Assembly: GCF_000718555.1 (NCBI RefSeq)
Contig: NZ_JOAN01000031.1
Coordinates: forward strand, 40,513-104,512
Length of the DNA stretch: 64,000 nt
DNA from: Micromonospora chokoriensis
Lineage (GTDB): Bacteria > Actinomycetota > Actinomycetes > Mycobacteriales > Micromonosporaceae
Reading direction: 5' to 3'
Shown: in pieces, positions 8,168 through 17,641 of the stretch
Layout: each line of letters opens with the position of its first letter
How positions within the stretch are numbered: the first letter of the stretch is position 1
Notes under the pieces: generated by a model
Told to the model about the DNA's origin: nothing
Seen by the model: the letters and a program-made list of their open reading frames with translations, nothing else
The model's database searches: none
Position numbers and translations under genes: made by a program

Positions 8168-9139
8168 GTGACCCCCGCCAGCCTCGCCCCCATTCTGCTC
8201 GTCCTCGGTGACGAGGAACTGCTCGCCACGCGCGCGGTCACCGAAGCTGTCGCGAAGGCCCGCAGCATCGAGCCCGAGGTGGACGTCCGCGAATACCAGG
8301 CCAGTCAGCTCACCGTCGGCGAGATCGCCGAGATGCTCAGCCCCTCGCTGTTCGGCGGGCGGCGGTTGCTGATCCTGCGTTCCGGCCAGGACGCCCGCAA
8401 GGACCTGGTGGCCGCACTGCTGGCGTATGCGAAGAATCCCGACCCGGACGTCCAACTGCTGGTGCTGCACCTGGGCGGCGCAAAGGGCAAGGCGTTCGCC
8501 GACGGCCTGCGGGCGGCCGGCGCGACAGTGGTCCCGGCCGCCAAGCTCAAGGGGCACCGCGACCGGGTGGCCTTCGTCCGCGACGAGATCCGCCGGGCTG
8601 GCGGAAAATGCACCGACGACGCTGCCGAGGCGCTCATCGCGGCGGTCGGCAACGACCTGCGCGAGCTGGCTGCCGCCTGCTCCCAACTGGTCGCCGACAC
8701 CGACGGGCGGATCAGCGCCGACACGGTCTCTCGTTACTACCGGGGCCGGGTTGAGGTGACCGGCTTCACGGTGGCGGACGCCACCATGGTCGGCGACGTG
8801 CCGGCTGCGCTTGAGGCACTGCGCTGGGCCCTGCACGTCGGGGTCGACCCGGTGCCCATCGCCGACGCGCTGGCCGACGGGGTGCGGACGGTGGCCCGGG
8901 TGGCCTCGGCCGGGCGGGGCAGCCCGTACCAGCTCGCCAGCAGCCTCGGAATGCCCGCCTGGAAGATCGAGCGGGCGCAGCGGCAGGGGCGGGGTTGGAC
9001 GCCGGAGGGTCTGGTCCGGGCCATGCAGGTCGCCGCCGAGTGCAACGCGGCCGTCAAGGGCGGCTCCGACGACCGGGCGTACGCCCTGGAGCGTGCGGTC
9101 TTCTCGGTCGCGGCGGCCCGGCAGGGCAGCACCAGGTGA
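8168..9139 (+). CDS. holA: DNA polymerase III subunit delta
   Basis: 323 aa clamp-loader subunit that opens the beta sliding clamp. Typical features are ILLVLGDEELL at the N-terminus, FGGRRLLILRSGQD, EVTGFTVADATMVGD in the middle domain and the C-terminal helical domain with MPAWKIERAQRQGRGW. I chose GTG 8168 because a GAATAT box sits 7 nt upstream and homologues begin at this position; ATG 8159 and ATG 8123 are in-frame alternatives. The stop overlaps the next gene's GTG by 4 bp. Confidence 0.9.
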   Translation: MTPASLAPILLVLGDEELLATRAVTEAVAKARSIEPEVDVREYQASQLTVGEIAEMLSPSLFGGRRLLILRSGQDARKDLVAALLAYAKNPDPDVQLLVLHLGGAKGKAFADGLRAAGATVVPAAKLKGHRDRVAFVRDEIRRAGGKCTDDAAEALIAAVGNDLRELAAACSQLVADTDGRISADTVSRYYRGRVEVTGFTVADATMVGDVPAALEALRWALHVGVDPVPIADALADGVRTVARVASAGRGSPYQLASSLGMPAWKIERAQRQGRGWTPEGLVRAMQVAAECNAAVKGGSDDRAYALERAVFSVAAARQGSTR

Positions 9140-9561
9140 CGGGAGCGAACCGCCCAGCGTGGGCCGCCGCCATCGGAGTGGACGAGGAGCGTTACCGGCC
9201 GCTCTACGCCCGACTTCTCGGCCTGCGGTTCGTCAACCCAGGCGGCGTGCTGTGCTTCCTCTTCTTCGAGGGCGCCATCGCGCTGGCGGTGCTGCTCGCC
9301 CTGGCCGAGCTGGTCAGCTGGTGGGCGGTGCTGGTGCTGCCGATTGTGGTGGCGGCGATGGTCAAGCTCAACGACATGGTGGCCGCGGTCGTGGTCCGGT
9401 CCGCCGCGCTCGTGCCCGAGCAGGAGCGGGATCGGTTTCGCCGGCAGATGGAACCGGTGGTCGGCCGAGCCCGGGTGGAGTGGGTCTCGCACAGCGTTTC
9501 CGGCGTCGTGATCACCGCCGACCCGGTGCCGCCTCCCCGGCGTGCCAACCCGTCCGACTGA
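9136..9561 (+). CDS. Hypothetical membrane protein downstream of holA
   Basis: 141 aa. Two hydrophobic segments lie at about residues 37-55 (GGVLCFLFFEGAIALAVLLA) and 62-79 (WAVLVLPIVVAAMVKLND), with soluble ends. The GTG start overlaps the holA stop by 4 bp, so it is co-translated. I do not recognise the family. A strong hairpin follows the stop. Confidence 0.72.
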   Translation: MTGANRPAWAAAIGVDEERYRPLYARLLGLRFVNPGGVLCFLFFEGAIALAVLLALAELVSWWAVLVLPIVVAAMVKLNDMVAAVVVRSAALVPEQERDRFRRQMEPVVGRARVEWVSHSVSGVVITADPVPPPRRANPSD

Positions 9562-9610
9562 GCGCCGACCCGGACGAGGCCGCGTACAGATCGGCCGGCC
9601 TCAGGACACA

Positions 9611-9643
9611 CGGAAGCCCCGGGCCTAGGCCCGGGGCTTTCCG
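9611..9643. terminator. Strong bidirectional terminator hairpin
   Basis: CGGAAGCCCCGGGCCT (9611-9626) folds back on AGGCCCGGGGCTTTCCG (9627-9643). It sits between the convergent membrane-protein gene and rpsT and can serve both. Confidence 0.85.
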
Positions 9644-9665
9644 AATCAGTCTGACGGTGAAATCG

Positions 9666-9932
9666 TCAGGCGGAGAGCGACACCACGCGCTTTGCGATCG
9701 CGGACTTGCGGTTCGCGGCCTGGTTGGAGTGGATCACGCCCTTGCTGACGGCCTTGTCCAGCTTGCGAGAGGCGTCCAGCATGAGCGCGGTCGCCTTCTC
9801 GACGTCACCGGCCTCGGCAGCCTCGTGGAACTTCCGGACGGCGGTCTTCAGCGACGACTTGACCGACTTGTTGCGCAGCCGGGCCTTCTCGTTCTGCCGG
9901 TTGCGCTTGATCTGGGACTTGATGTTCGCCAC
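9666..9932 (-). CDS. rpsT: 30S ribosomal protein S20
   Basis: 88 aa, full length. The sequence is typical bS20: [18 protein letters not shown] at the N-terminus, then [13 protein letters not shown], and the C-terminal [19 protein letters not shown]. It binds 16S rRNA early in 30S assembly. It is on the opposite strand to holA, as in mycobacteria. The leader upstream of the ATG is about 160 bp with a TAAGCT box near 9970, possibly allowing autoregulation, which is known for S20 in E. coli. Confidence 0.97.
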   Translation of the reverse strand: MANIKSQIKRNRQNEKARLRNKSVKSSLKTAVRKFHEAAEAGDVEKATALMLDASRKLDKAVSKGVIHSNQAANRKSAIAKRVVSLSA

Positions 9933-10133
9933 GCGACAGCCTCGTCTTGATAGCTCGGGTTGGTCAGCTTATTGCGCGGGATGACGAACACGTGTCATCG
10001 CTGCGCGAAGAGCCAGGTTACCAGGTCGCCCGGGACGAGCCAAAACGGCTCGGCCTTCGCGCGACGGAACCGGCCCGTCGGGCACCAGTTTACGCCCTCA
10101 GACGTCACGCCCGGCCACCGCAAGCCAGCCCGG

Positions 10134-11120
10134 TCACTGCCAGCCCTGGCGGTGGGCCAGCCAGTCGAGTGCCTGCTCGCCACTCCAGCGCTGGTGGGCG
10201 GGCAGGTGCGGCGAGGCCGTCGGCGGTGCCGCCGCCGCGCCGGTGAGGTAGTAGCCGGCCAGCGCGGCCAGGGTCGCGTCCAGCGCGTCCGGGGGAGCAC
10301 CGACGGTGGCCGGGTGCGCGGCGAAGAGCCGGTCCCCGTCCAGTCCACTGGCGTACGCGGTGAGCAGCAGGCCGGCCAGGTCGAACCAGGCCGGCCCGGT
10401 GCAGACCCAGGTCCAGTCGCAGAACCAGGCTCGGCCGTCCGCGCCGATCAGCACGTTGTCGACCCGCAGGTCGCCGTGGATCAGGCCGGTCGTGCCGGCG
10501 GCGTACCGGGGGAGGAGGGACTCCAACTCCACCAGCTCGGGTAGTCGGCCTCGCATCGGGGCGGGCAGCGGCGGGGTCGGTTCGCGGCCGGCGGCGACCT
10601 CCTCCCACCAGAGGATGTCCGACCGGGCCAGGTCGGCCAGGTGCGGCAGGCCGAGCGCGGTCAGCTCGGCCGGCGGATCGGCCAGGGCGGTGGCGACCTG
10701 CGCGTACCCGGCGAGGGTGGCGTCCAACTCGGCGGGCACCCAGGGCAGGCGTGGGGTGTGCCCGTCGACGGCGTCGGTGCACAGCACGAACCAGCCGGCC
10801 GCGGAGAGGGTCCATCGCGGGCGGGGCGCCGGCAGGTCCGCCGGCAGCCGATCGAGGATCGCGGCCTCTCGGGCGTACCAGTCGACCAGATGCGGTTGCT
10901 CGGCGGCGGGTGCCGCCTTGACGAAGGCCCGACCACCGTCGGCGGTGTCGAGCACGGCGGCGAACCCCCGGGTGAAGCCCGCGTCCGCGACCCGGGCGGT
11001 GACCACCGCGGCGCCGAGCCGTTCGGCGACCGCGGACCGCAGCGCCGCCGGCAACGCCGGCCAGGACGGACGCAGCGCGCTCGCGTGGTACGGCACCGGC
11101 GGCAGCGGGGGAGGCGACAT
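10134..11120 (-). CDS. Aminoglycoside phosphotransferase (APH) family kinase-like protein
   Basis: 328 aa, APH/choline-kinase fold. The catalytic loop is LIHGDLRVDNVLI (about residues 224-236) and the metal-binding Asp follows in WFCDWTWVC. Upstream, AFVKAAPAAEQ probably holds the nucleotide-binding Lys. The family phosphorylates many small molecules, and the sequence does not show that an antibiotic is the substrate. The start is the ATG at 11120 after a GGTGGG element. It is divergent from the DUF4240 gene. Confidence 0.82.
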   Translation of the reverse strand: MSPPPLPPVPYHASALRPSWPALPAALRSAVAERLGAAVVTARVADAGFTRGFAAVLDTADGGRAFVKAAPAAEQPHLVDWYAREAAILDRLPADLPAPRPRWTLSAAGWFVLCTDAVDGHTPRLPWVPAELDATLAGYAQVATALADPPAELTALGLPHLADLARSDILWWEEVAAGREPTPPLPAPMRGRLPELVELESLLPRYAAGTTGLIHGDLRVDNVLIGADGRAWFCDWTWVCTGPAWFDLAGLLLTAYASGLDGDRLFAAHPATVGAPPDALDATLAALAGYYLTGAAAAPPTASPHLPAHQRWSGEQALDWLAHRQGWQ

Positions 11121-11181
11121 CCCACCATGCTGCCCCGGGGTACGTGCGCGACGCACGGCGACACTGCCAGACTGCCAAGCC

Positions 11182-11718
11182 ATGAGGACCGAGGACTTCT
11201 GGCAGCTGATCGACGAGGCTCGGGCCGGTGGCGGGGGTGAGCCCGGCCCGGTCGCCGCGCGAGCCGTCGCGCTGCTCGCCGCGCGCGATCCGGAGGACAT
11301 CATCGGGTACGCGCGGCACCAGACGCGGGTGCTGGCCGCCTCGCACAAGGCGGATCTGTGGGGTGCGGCGTACCTGATCAACGGCGGTGCCTCGGCCGAC
11401 GGCTTCGAGCACTTCCGGGGCTGGCTGATGACCCAGGGTCGGGCCGTCTTCGCCCGCGCGGTCACCGAACCGGACTCGCTGGCCGAACTGCCCCAGGTGC
11501 GGGCGGCCTCACTGAGCGGCGAGGAGTTCTCCGCCGAGCAGATGCTCTCGGTGCCCTGGGACGCGTACCGCAAGGCCACCGCGGCCGAACTGCCGGCGGA
11601 CCGCGACCCGGTGCGGACGCCGGACCTCAACGACTTCTGGGACTTCGACGACGAGGACGAGGCGCGGCGGCGGCTGCCCCGACTGGCCGCGCTCTTCGTC
11701 GAGCCGCCGATGGAGTGA
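11182..11718 (+). CDS. DUF4240 domain-containing protein
   Basis: 178 aa. The N-terminal MRTEDFWQLIDEARA and the ADLWGAAYLINGGASADGF segment are typical of DUF4240, an uncharacterised actinobacterial family. The C-terminus is acidic (DFWDFDDEDEARRRLPRL). It has no membrane segment or signal. The ATG has CAGACT about 8 nt upstream, compatible with a leaderless transcript. It ends 116 bp before lepA. Confidence 0.8.
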   Translation: MRTEDFWQLIDEARAGGGGEPGPVAARAVALLAARDPEDIIGYARHQTRVLAASHKADLWGAAYLINGGASADGFEHFRGWLMTQGRAVFARAVTEPDSLAELPQVRAASLSGEEFSAEQMLSVPWDAYRKATAAELPADRDPVRTPDLNDFWDFDDEDEARRRLPRLAALFVEPPME

Positions 11719-11834
11719 GGGGTCCTCGGACCGATCCATCGCCCGCGCAGTGGGCGCACCCCGGCGGCGTGGGAACATAGAGGGGGTCGGCGGCGCGCCG
11801 GCCTGTTCACGTCAGCCGACCAGAACGGACCGCT

Positions 11835-13712
11835 GTGCCACCGAAGCTCGATCCCGGCGCGAACGCCCCTGGTGCCACCGACCCCGGTCGCATCCGGAAC
11901 TTCGGCATCATCGCCCACATCGACCACGGGAAGTCGACCCTGGCCGACCGGATGTTGCAGCTCACCGGCGTGGTCGACCCCCGGCAGATGCGCGCGCAGT
12001 ACCTGGACCGGATGGACATCGAGCGCGAGCGCGGCATCACCATCAAGAGCCAGGCCGTCCGCATGCCGTGGACCATCCGCGAGGGTGAGCGGGCCGGTGA
12101 GCACGCCGTGCTCAACATGATCGACACCCCGGGGCACGTCGACTTCACCTACGAGGTGTCCCGGTCGCTGGCCGCCTGTGAGGGCGCCGTGCTGCTTGTC
12201 GACGCCGCGCAGGGCATCGAGGCGCAGACCCTGGCCAACCTCTACCTGGCGCTCGAGAACGACCTGCGCATCATCCCGGTGCTCAACAAGATCGACCTGC
12301 CGGCCGCGCAGCCGGAGAAGTACGCCGAGGAGTTGGCGCACCTCATCGGCGGCGACCCCGCCGACTGCATCCGGGTCTCCGGCAAGACCGGCGAGGGCGT
12401 CCCGTACCTGCTCGACGAGATCGTCCGGCAGTTCATCCCGCCGGTCGGCGACGCCGAGGCACCCGCCCGCGCGATGATCTTCGATTCGGTGTACGACGTC
12501 TACCGCGGCGTCGTCACGTACGTCCGGGTCATCGACGGCCGGATCAGCGCCCGCGACCGGATCAAGATGATGTCCACCGGCGCGGTGCACGAGCTGTTGG
12601 AGATCGGCGTCATCTCACCCGAGATGGTCAAGGCCGAGGCGCTCGGCGTCGGCGAGGTCGGCTACCTGATCACCGGCGTGAAGGACGTCCGGCAGTCCCG
12701 GGTCGGTGACACTGTCACCATCAACAGCCGTCCGGCGGCCGAGGCGTTGGGTGGCTACAAGGACCCGAAGCCGATGGTCTACTCCGGCCTCTACCCGATC
12801 GACGGGTCCGACTACCCGAACCTGCGCGAGGCGTTGGACAAGCTCAAGCTCAACGACGCCGCCCTGGACTACGAGCCGGAGACCTCCGGCGCGCTCGGCT
12901 TCGGCTTCCGCTGCGGCTTCCTCGGCCTGCTCCACCTGGAGATCATCCGGGAGCGGCTGGAGCGCGAGTACAACCTCGACCTGATCTCCACCGCACCCAA
13001 CGTCGTCTACCGGGCGATCACTGACGACGGCGAGGAGATCGTCGTCACCAACCCGAGCGAGTACCCCACCGGCAAGATCGCCGAGGTGTACGAGCCGGTG
13101 GTCCGGGCCACCGTGTTGACGCCCAACGACTACGTGGGCGCGATCATGGAGCTCTGCCAGGGCCGGCGCGGCACCCTGCTCGGCATGGACTACCTCTCCG
13201 CCGACCGGGTGGAGCTGCGCTACACGCTGCCCCTCGCGGAGATCATCTACGACTTCTTCGACCAGCTGAAGAGCCGTACCAAGGGCTACGCCTCGCTGGA
13301 CTACGAGCCCTCCGGCGAGCAGGCGTCCGACCTGGTCAAGGTGGACATCCTGCTGCACGGCGAAGCGGTGGACGCGTTCAGCGCCATCGTGCACAAGGAC
13401 AAGGCGTACAACTACGGCGTCACCATCGCCGCCAAGCTGCGCACTCTCATTCCGCGCCAGCAGTTCGAGGTGCCGATCCAGGCGGCCATCGGCAGCCGGG
13501 TCATCGCCCGGGAGACCATCCGGGCGATCCGCAAGGACGTTCTCGCCAAGTGCTACGGCGGCGACATCAGCCGTAAGCGCAAGCTGCTGGAGAAGCAGAA
13601 GGAAGGCAAGAAGCGGATGAAGATGGTCGGCCGGGTCGAGGTGCCGCAGGAGGCCTTCATCGCCGCCCTCTCCTCCGACTCCGGCGACGGCAAGGCCGCC
13701 GGGAAGAAGTAG
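11835..13712 (+). CDS. lepA: Elongation factor 4 (LepA) GTPase
   Basis: 625 aa ribosome-associated GTPase that acts on stalled ribosomes and in translation initiation or 30S maturation. It has the G1 motif [10 protein letters not shown]2 in [11 protein letters not shown]3 DTPGHVDF and G4 NKID. The C-terminus carries the LepA-specific domain with [20 protein letters not shown]. The GTG start is followed by a 20-residue unconserved extension before [10 protein letters not shown]. Full length. Confidence 0.97.
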   Translation: MPPKLDPGANAPGATDPGRIRNFGIIAHIDHGKSTLADRMLQLTGVVDPRQMRAQYLDRMDIERERGITIKSQAVRMPWTIREGERAGEHAVLNMIDTPGHVDFTYEVSRSLAACEGAVLLVDAAQGIEAQTLANLYLALENDLRIIPVLNKIDLPAAQPEKYAEELAHLIGGDPADCIRVSGKTGEGVPYLLDEIVRQFIPPVGDAEAPARAMIFDSVYDVYRGVVTYVRVIDGRISARDRIKMMSTGAVHELLEIGVISPEMVKAEALGVGEVGYLITGVKDVRQSRVGDTVTINSRPAAEALGGYKDPKPMVYSGLYPIDGSDYPNLREALDKLKLNDAALDYEPETSGALGFGFRCGFLGLLHLEIIRERLEREYNLDLISTAPNVVYRAITDDGEEIVVTNPSEYPTGKIAEVYEPVVRATVLTPNDYVGAIMELCQGRRGTLLGMDYLSADRVELRYTLPLAEIIYDFFDQLKSRTKGYASLDYEPSGEQASDLVKVDILLHGEAVDAFSAIVHKDKAYNYGVTIAAKLRTLIPRQQFEVPIQAAIGSRVIARETIRAIRKDVLAKCYGGDISRKRKLLEKQKEGKKRMKMVGRVEVPQEAFIAALSSDSGDGKAAGKK

Positions 13713-14123
13713 CCCCCGTCGCGTTCGGCTCTGTCGCGTTCGGCTCTGTCGGGCGCGACCAGGATCCGCGCAGTTTCGGGGAAAGTGTTGCCTGGAGCCA
13801 CATTGAGGCAGCAGTTTCCCTGAAGTTGCGCGGATCTTGCCGTATGTCTGGCCGGTGTTCCCGGCCCGCCTTGCGTGTCCCTGGCCCGCCCCGTTCGGGC
13901 TCCTGGCCCGTCGTACCTGCTGTCCGTGGTGCCCGCTGCCCGTCGTGGTTGCCGGCTCGGTGCTGGTTCGTGCTGGCGCAACCGTGTGGTGCGGGAAATT
14001 TTTCTGGCGCTGTGGTGGGGGTGGGCCGCGCGATGAAATGGGCTTCTACCTGTGTGGACGCACTCTCGTGCCAACCGACGCACCCCCTGACGCATTGACA
14101 TCTGACGCTGTCCGTTGAAGTGA
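13713..14123. other. Intergenic region after lepA
   Basis: About 410 bp without a credible gene. It contains an inverted repeat with perfect arms GATCCGCGCA (13763-13772) and TGCGCGGATC (13827-13836), extended by imperfect pairing inward. The rest is GC-rich sequence; open frames here have no ribosome sites or recognisable proteins. From 14124 the tandem YeaQ repeat begins. Confidence 0.6.
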
Positions 14124-14419
14124 GTCGGTTTGGGCTTTCGACGGGTCGGGCACTTAGCCGTCACGACAGGAAGCACACATCGTGTGTCAGACATTCTTTT
14201 GAAGGAGGGCGACCGTGGAGTTCACCGTGTGGGGCATCATCACTGCGATCGTTGTTGGTCTCATCGTCGGCGCGCTCGGCCGCCTGGTCGTCCCGGGCCG
14301 GCAGAACATGCCGATCTGGCGGCATCGACTGGGGCGAGCTGCTGGTGCAGGTCGTGCTGGCTGCGATCGCGGTCGCGCTGGTGGCCGGTGTGGGTGGCCG
14401 CCGCCGCGTGACTCGGTAA
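14124..14419 (+). repeat. Tandem duplication, copy 1 (leader plus YeaQ-like gene)
   Basis: This segment is highly similar to 14797-15119, including the leader with ACACA-TCG-TGTGT (14175-14187; second copy 14848-14860), the GAAGGAGGG ribosome site and the first 36 codons. The copies differ most at the deletion junction. Confidence 0.85.
14215..14419 (+). pseudogene. YeaQ/GlsB-like membrane protein gene, frameshifted copy 1
   Basis: Starts GTG after a GAAGGAGGG site and encodes the family N-terminus (EFTVWGIITAIVVGLIVGAL, then GRLVVPGRQNMPIWR). Directly after MPIWR an internal segment is missing, and the family C-terminus (GIDWGELLVQVVLAAIAVAL) continues in another frame to TAA 14417. Intact relatives keep a middle membrane helix here. 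As read, translation leaves the frame and runs on into Arg-rich sequence, so this copy is probably broken. Compared with copy 2 it has lost about 30 bp at the junction. Confidence 0.75.
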
Positions 14420-14453
14420 CACCACAGCATCACCCGTACCACCGTGACACCTT

Positions 14454-14489
14454 CGATGGGCGCCCGGCCGACAGGTCGGGCGCCCATCG
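14454..14489 (+). terminator. Terminator after YeaQ copy 1
   Basis: Perfect 13-bp arms CGATGGGCGCCCG (14454-14466) and CGGGCGCCCATCG (14477-14489). Confidence 0.8.
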
Positions 14490-14796
14490 GCGTTCTGCCC
14501 GCCGCAGCGGCCATGCCGCGCACGCCCGACGTCCCCGGGGACTCGCCCGACGTGCCCGCCCCGCGCCGCGCCGCGCCGTCCGGCCTCCGAGCCTTGCACC
14601 GCAAGATCGCGCAACATCCTGGATTTAGTGGCTTCCGCGGAGCTTCGTGGCCACTACTTCCTGTTCGAGCGTGACCTTGACGGCTGCGGGCGCTCAGAAT
14701 CCTGCTCTGGCTGCTCTGGGGCCGGGTGGCTCTGCGGCCCGGCACGGTGGTGGAACGTGCCTTGGCAGGCTCAGTCGTGATCGTTTGATGGGTGAA
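14490..14796. other. Spacer between the two YeaQ-like copies
   Basis: About 300 bp with no gene I can support. Around 14615-14660 a weak inverted repeat with TAGTGGC and GCCACTA occurs, similar to the hairpin at 41557-41594, next to a GCAAGATC element like those at 7925 and 44328. Confidence 0.5.
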
Positions 14797-15119
14797 GTCG
14801 GTTTGGATTTTTGTTGGGGCGGGCACTTAACGGTCACGACAGGAAGCACACATCGTGTGTCAGACATTCTTGAAGGAGGGTGGCCGTGGAGCTCACCGTG
14901 TGGGGCATCATCACTGCGATCGTTGTTGGTCTCATCGTCGGCGCGCTCGGCCGCCTGGTCGTCCCGGGCCGGCAGAACATGCCGATCTGGCGGGCCATCG
15001 GCATCGCGACCGAGACGAGCGGTATCGACTGGGCCGAGCTGCTGGTGCAGGTAGTGGTGGCCGCGATCGCGGTCGCGCTGGTGGCCGGTGTGGGTGGCCG
15101 CCGCCGCGTCACCCGATAA
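14797..15119 (+). repeat. Tandem duplication, copy 2
   Basis: Second copy of the leader and YeaQ-like gene described at 14124-14419, in the same orientation about 670 bp downstream. Confidence 0.85.
14886..15119 (+). CDS. Short GlsB/YeaQ/YmgE-type membrane protein, copy 2
   Basis: 77 aa. The N-terminal helix (WGIITAIVVGLIVGALGRLV) and C-terminal helix (LLVQVVVAAIAVALVAGVG) belong to the GlsB/YeaQ family of small stress-linked membrane proteins. The family normally has three helices; here the middle one is absent, replaced by RAIGIATETSGID, and the frame is intact. GTG 14886 keeps the same distance to the ribosome site as copy 1. A stable hairpin follows. Confidence 0.75.
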   Translation: MELTVWGIITAIVVGLIVGALGRLVVPGRQNMPIWRAIGIATETSGIDWAELLVQVVVAAIAVALVAGVGGRRRVTR

Positions 15120-15171
15120 CGACCCGGCATCATCTCGCGGCACAGCACTACTGGTAGGACAGCACGACTGG

Positions 15172-15204
15172 AGAGGGCGCCCGGCCGAGAGCCGGGCGCT
15201 CTTT
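15172..15204 (+). terminator. Terminator after YeaQ copy 2
   Basis: AGAGGGCGCCCGGC (15172-15185) pairs with GCCGGGCGCTCT with one bulge and is followed by TTTC, ending near 15204. Confidence 0.75.
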
Positions 15205-15371
15205 CGTGCTGAAGTGCCCGACTTTGGGCCGATGCTAGGGCGCCTGTTCGTCGGGTCTCTGCGGTACGGTCGCCACGCTTCGGCCAATCCCGCCCACTGT
15301 CGTAAAAGAATTCTTCGTATTAAGGTGCGGCGGAGAAGGTTAGTTCCAAGCGGCGCGAGGGGAGAAGTGGC

Positions 15372-16658
15372 TTGAACAGGTGGAAGCGGCTGGCCCCGGT
15401 CACCGCCATGGTGGCCTCGGCCGCGATGGTGCTGACCGGTTGTGGGGGCTCCGGTGAGGACGCGGCCGACGACAGCAAGCTCACGGTCTGGATGATGGGT
15501 GAGGGTGGTCAGGCGCAGAACTCCTTCCTCGACGGTGTCGAGGCTGAGTTCCGCCAGAAGCACCCCGACACCGACGTGGTCGTGCAGTACATCCCTTGGC
15601 TTGAGGCGCCCAAGAAGTTCCAGGCCGCGCTCGCCGGCGGTGAGGGACCGGACATCACCGAGCTGGGCAACACCGAGACTCAGGGTTGGGCTGCTCAGGA
15701 GGCGCTCGCCGACGTGAGCTCTCGGATGGGCGGCTGGGCCGACAGCAAGGACCTGCTGCCCGACCTGGTGCGCAACGCGCAGCTCGATGGCAAGCAGTAC
15801 GGCGTGCCCTGGTACGCGGGTGTGCGCGCGATCTACTACCGCACGGACTGGTTCGCCGAGGCCGGCGTGCAGCCCCCGAAGACCTGGGATGAGCTGGTCA
15901 CCGTCGCCAAGGCCGTGCAGGCGAAGAAGAAGGGCACCTACGGCATCGCCCTTCCTGGCAACTCCGAGCTGCCCTTCTACTCCTTCCTCTGGGGCGCGGG
16001 CGGCGAGATCGCCAGCAACCAGGGCGGCACCTGGAAGTCCGGCTACAACACGCCGGAGGCGCAGCGGGCCGTCAAGTACTGGACCGACCTGGTGACCGTG
16101 CACAAGGTGGCCCCGCCGGCGGCCGCGGGTTGGAACGAGATCGACGCGCGTACCCAGTTCGCCACCGGCAAGGCCGCGATGGCCTTCGCCGGTAGCTGGC
16201 AGCAGGGTGCCATCAAGAAGGACAACCCCGAGATCGAGAAGGTCTGGGGTACGTTCCCGATCCCCGGCCCGGACGGCAAGGCGGCGCCCGGTTTCGCCGG
16301 CGGCTCGGACGTGGCGATCTGGAAGGACAGCGAGCGGCAGGACCTGGCCTGGGACTACCTGACCGTGCTGCTGAACAAGAAGAACTCGCAGAGCTTCGCG
16401 AGCAGCCTCGGCTTCTTCCCGGTCTACCAGGATCTGGTCGCTGGCGACGCGTACGCCAACGACAAGGTGATGGCGGCGTTCGCCACCACCATGCAGAACA
16501 CCAAGCTCACGCCGCTCACCCCGAAGTGGGTGGAGGTCAGCCGGACGAAGACGGTGACCCAGGCGATGAACAGCTCGGTCATGAAGGGTCAGAAGACGGT
16601 CGAGAAGGCTACCGCCGACGCGGCCGGTGAGATGGAAAGCATCCTCAACGCCAAGTGA
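15372..16658 (+). CDS. Sugar ABC transporter substrate-binding lipoprotein
   Basis: 428 aa extracellular solute-binding protein of the carbohydrate (family 1) type. A signal peptide with lipobox LTGC (Cys about residue 24) anchors it to the membrane. The mature part has LTVWMMGEGGQ, GEGPDITELGNT and a Trp-rich ligand cleft typical of oligosaccharide binders. It starts at TTG 15372 after GGGGAGAAG. It overlaps the first permease gene by 4 bp. The sugar cannot be told from sequence. The 167 bp upstream hold the promoter. Confidence 0.9.
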   Translation: MNRWKRLAPVTAMVASAAMVLTGCGGSGEDAADDSKLTVWMMGEGGQAQNSFLDGVEAEFRQKHPDTDVVVQYIPWLEAPKKFQAALAGGEGPDITELGNTETQGWAAQEALADVSSRMGGWADSKDLLPDLVRNAQLDGKQYGVPWYAGVRAIYYRTDWFAEAGVQPPKTWDELVTVAKAVQAKKKGTYGIALPGNSELPFYSFLWGAGGEIASNQGGTWKSGYNTPEAQRAVKYWTDLVTVHKVAPPAAAGWNEIDARTQFATGKAAMAFAGSWQQGAIKKDNPEIEKVWGTFPIPGPDGKAAPGFAGGSDVAIWKDSERQDLAWDYLTVLLNKKNSQSFASSLGFFPVYQDLVAGDAYANDKVMAAFATTMQNTKLTPLTPKWVEVSRTKTVTQAMNSSVMKGQKTVEKATADAAGEMESILNAK

Positions 16659-17641
16659 CCACGCTGACCGAGGTGCCGGAGACGTCCGCCGCGCGGGAGA
16701 CCCCCGCGCGGCGGCGTCGCCGAGTGGACCGCCTCCCTTACCTGTTGCTCCTGCCCGCCCTGGCGATCATCGGGGTGCTGCTGCTCTGGCCGCTCGGCCA
16801 GGTGGTGGTGATGTCCTTCTACCGGCTGAACAGCGTTCGGCAACTGCGCGGCGACCGGGAGTGGCCGTGGGTGGGGCTCGGCAACTACGCCGACATCCTC
16901 TCCGATCCGTTCTTCCTGACCGTGCTGCGCAACACGGTGCTGTTCGCCGCGGCCAACGTGCTGCTCACGATGGTGCTCGGCACCCTGGTGGGGCTGCTGC
17001 TCAACCGGCTCGGTCGCAAGATGGCGACGTTCGTGGCCAGCTGCGTGATGCTCGCCTGGGCGACGCCGGCGCTGACCGGCACGATCGTCTGGAAGTGGAT
17101 CTTCGACGACACGAGCGGCCTGGTCACCTGGCTGTTCAACGCGCTGCCGGACGGGCTTTCCAACAGCCTGTTCGGGCGTAGCGACTGGACCGGCTACGGC
17201 TGGTTCAACTCGCCGCTGCTCTTCTTCGCCATCCTCACCCTGGTGGTGGTCTGGCACTCGTTCCCGTTCATCGCGGTGAGCGTGCTGGCTGGGCTCAAGA
17301 GCGTGCCGAGTGAGCTGCACGAGGCGGCCCGGGTGGACGGCGCCAGCCCGTGGCGGGTCTTCTGGAAGATCACCTTCCCGTTGCTGCGCCCGGTCTTCGG
17401 GATCCTGATCGTGCTCTCCACGATCTGGGACTTCAAGGTCTTCACCCAGCAGTTCGTGCTGGCCGGCGGCACCCAGGACCGGCCGACGTTCATGCTCGCC
17501 ATCTACTCGTACGCCGAAGCCTTCTCTCCACCGCCGAAGTACGGACTCGGCGCGGCCATCGCGGTGATCCTCACCCTGATCCTGTTGGTGGTCACCGGCT
17601 TCTACGTACGGATGGTGCTCAAGCAGGAGGACGAGTCGTGA
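16655..17641 (+). CDS. Sugar ABC transporter permease (MalF-type)
   Basis: 328 aa integral membrane protein with six or so helices, beginning with LPYLLLLPALAIIGVLLLW after an Arg-rich cytoplasmic tail. The EAA loop that contacts the ATPase is EAARVDGASPWRVFWKITF. Start GTG overlaps the binding-protein stop by 4 bp, and its own stop overlaps the next permease by 4 bp. Confidence 0.9.
   Translation: MTTLTEVPETSAARETPARRRRRVDRLPYLLLLPALAIIGVLLLWPLGQVVVMSFYRLNSVRQLRGDREWPWVGLGNYADILSDPFFLTVLRNTVLFAAANVLLTMVLGTLVGLLLNRLGRKMATFVASCVMLAWATPALTGTIVWKWIFDDTSGLVTWLFNALPDGLSNSLFGRSDWTGYGWFNSPLLFFAILTLVVVWHSFPFIAVSVLAGLKSVPSELHEAARVDGASPWRVFWKITFPLLRPVFGILIVLSTIWDFKVFTQQFVLAGGTQDRPTFMLAIYSYAEAFSPPPKYGLGAAIAVILTLILLVVTGFYVRMVLKQEDES

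Noticed and set aside
10134..11120. Aminoglycoside resistance gene
   Set aside because: The APH fold is shared by many small-molecule kinases and no resistance context is present.
11121..12590. 5' extension of the APH-like frame to 818 codons
   Set aside because: The extension runs through lepA on the other strand; the APH fold begins near 11120.
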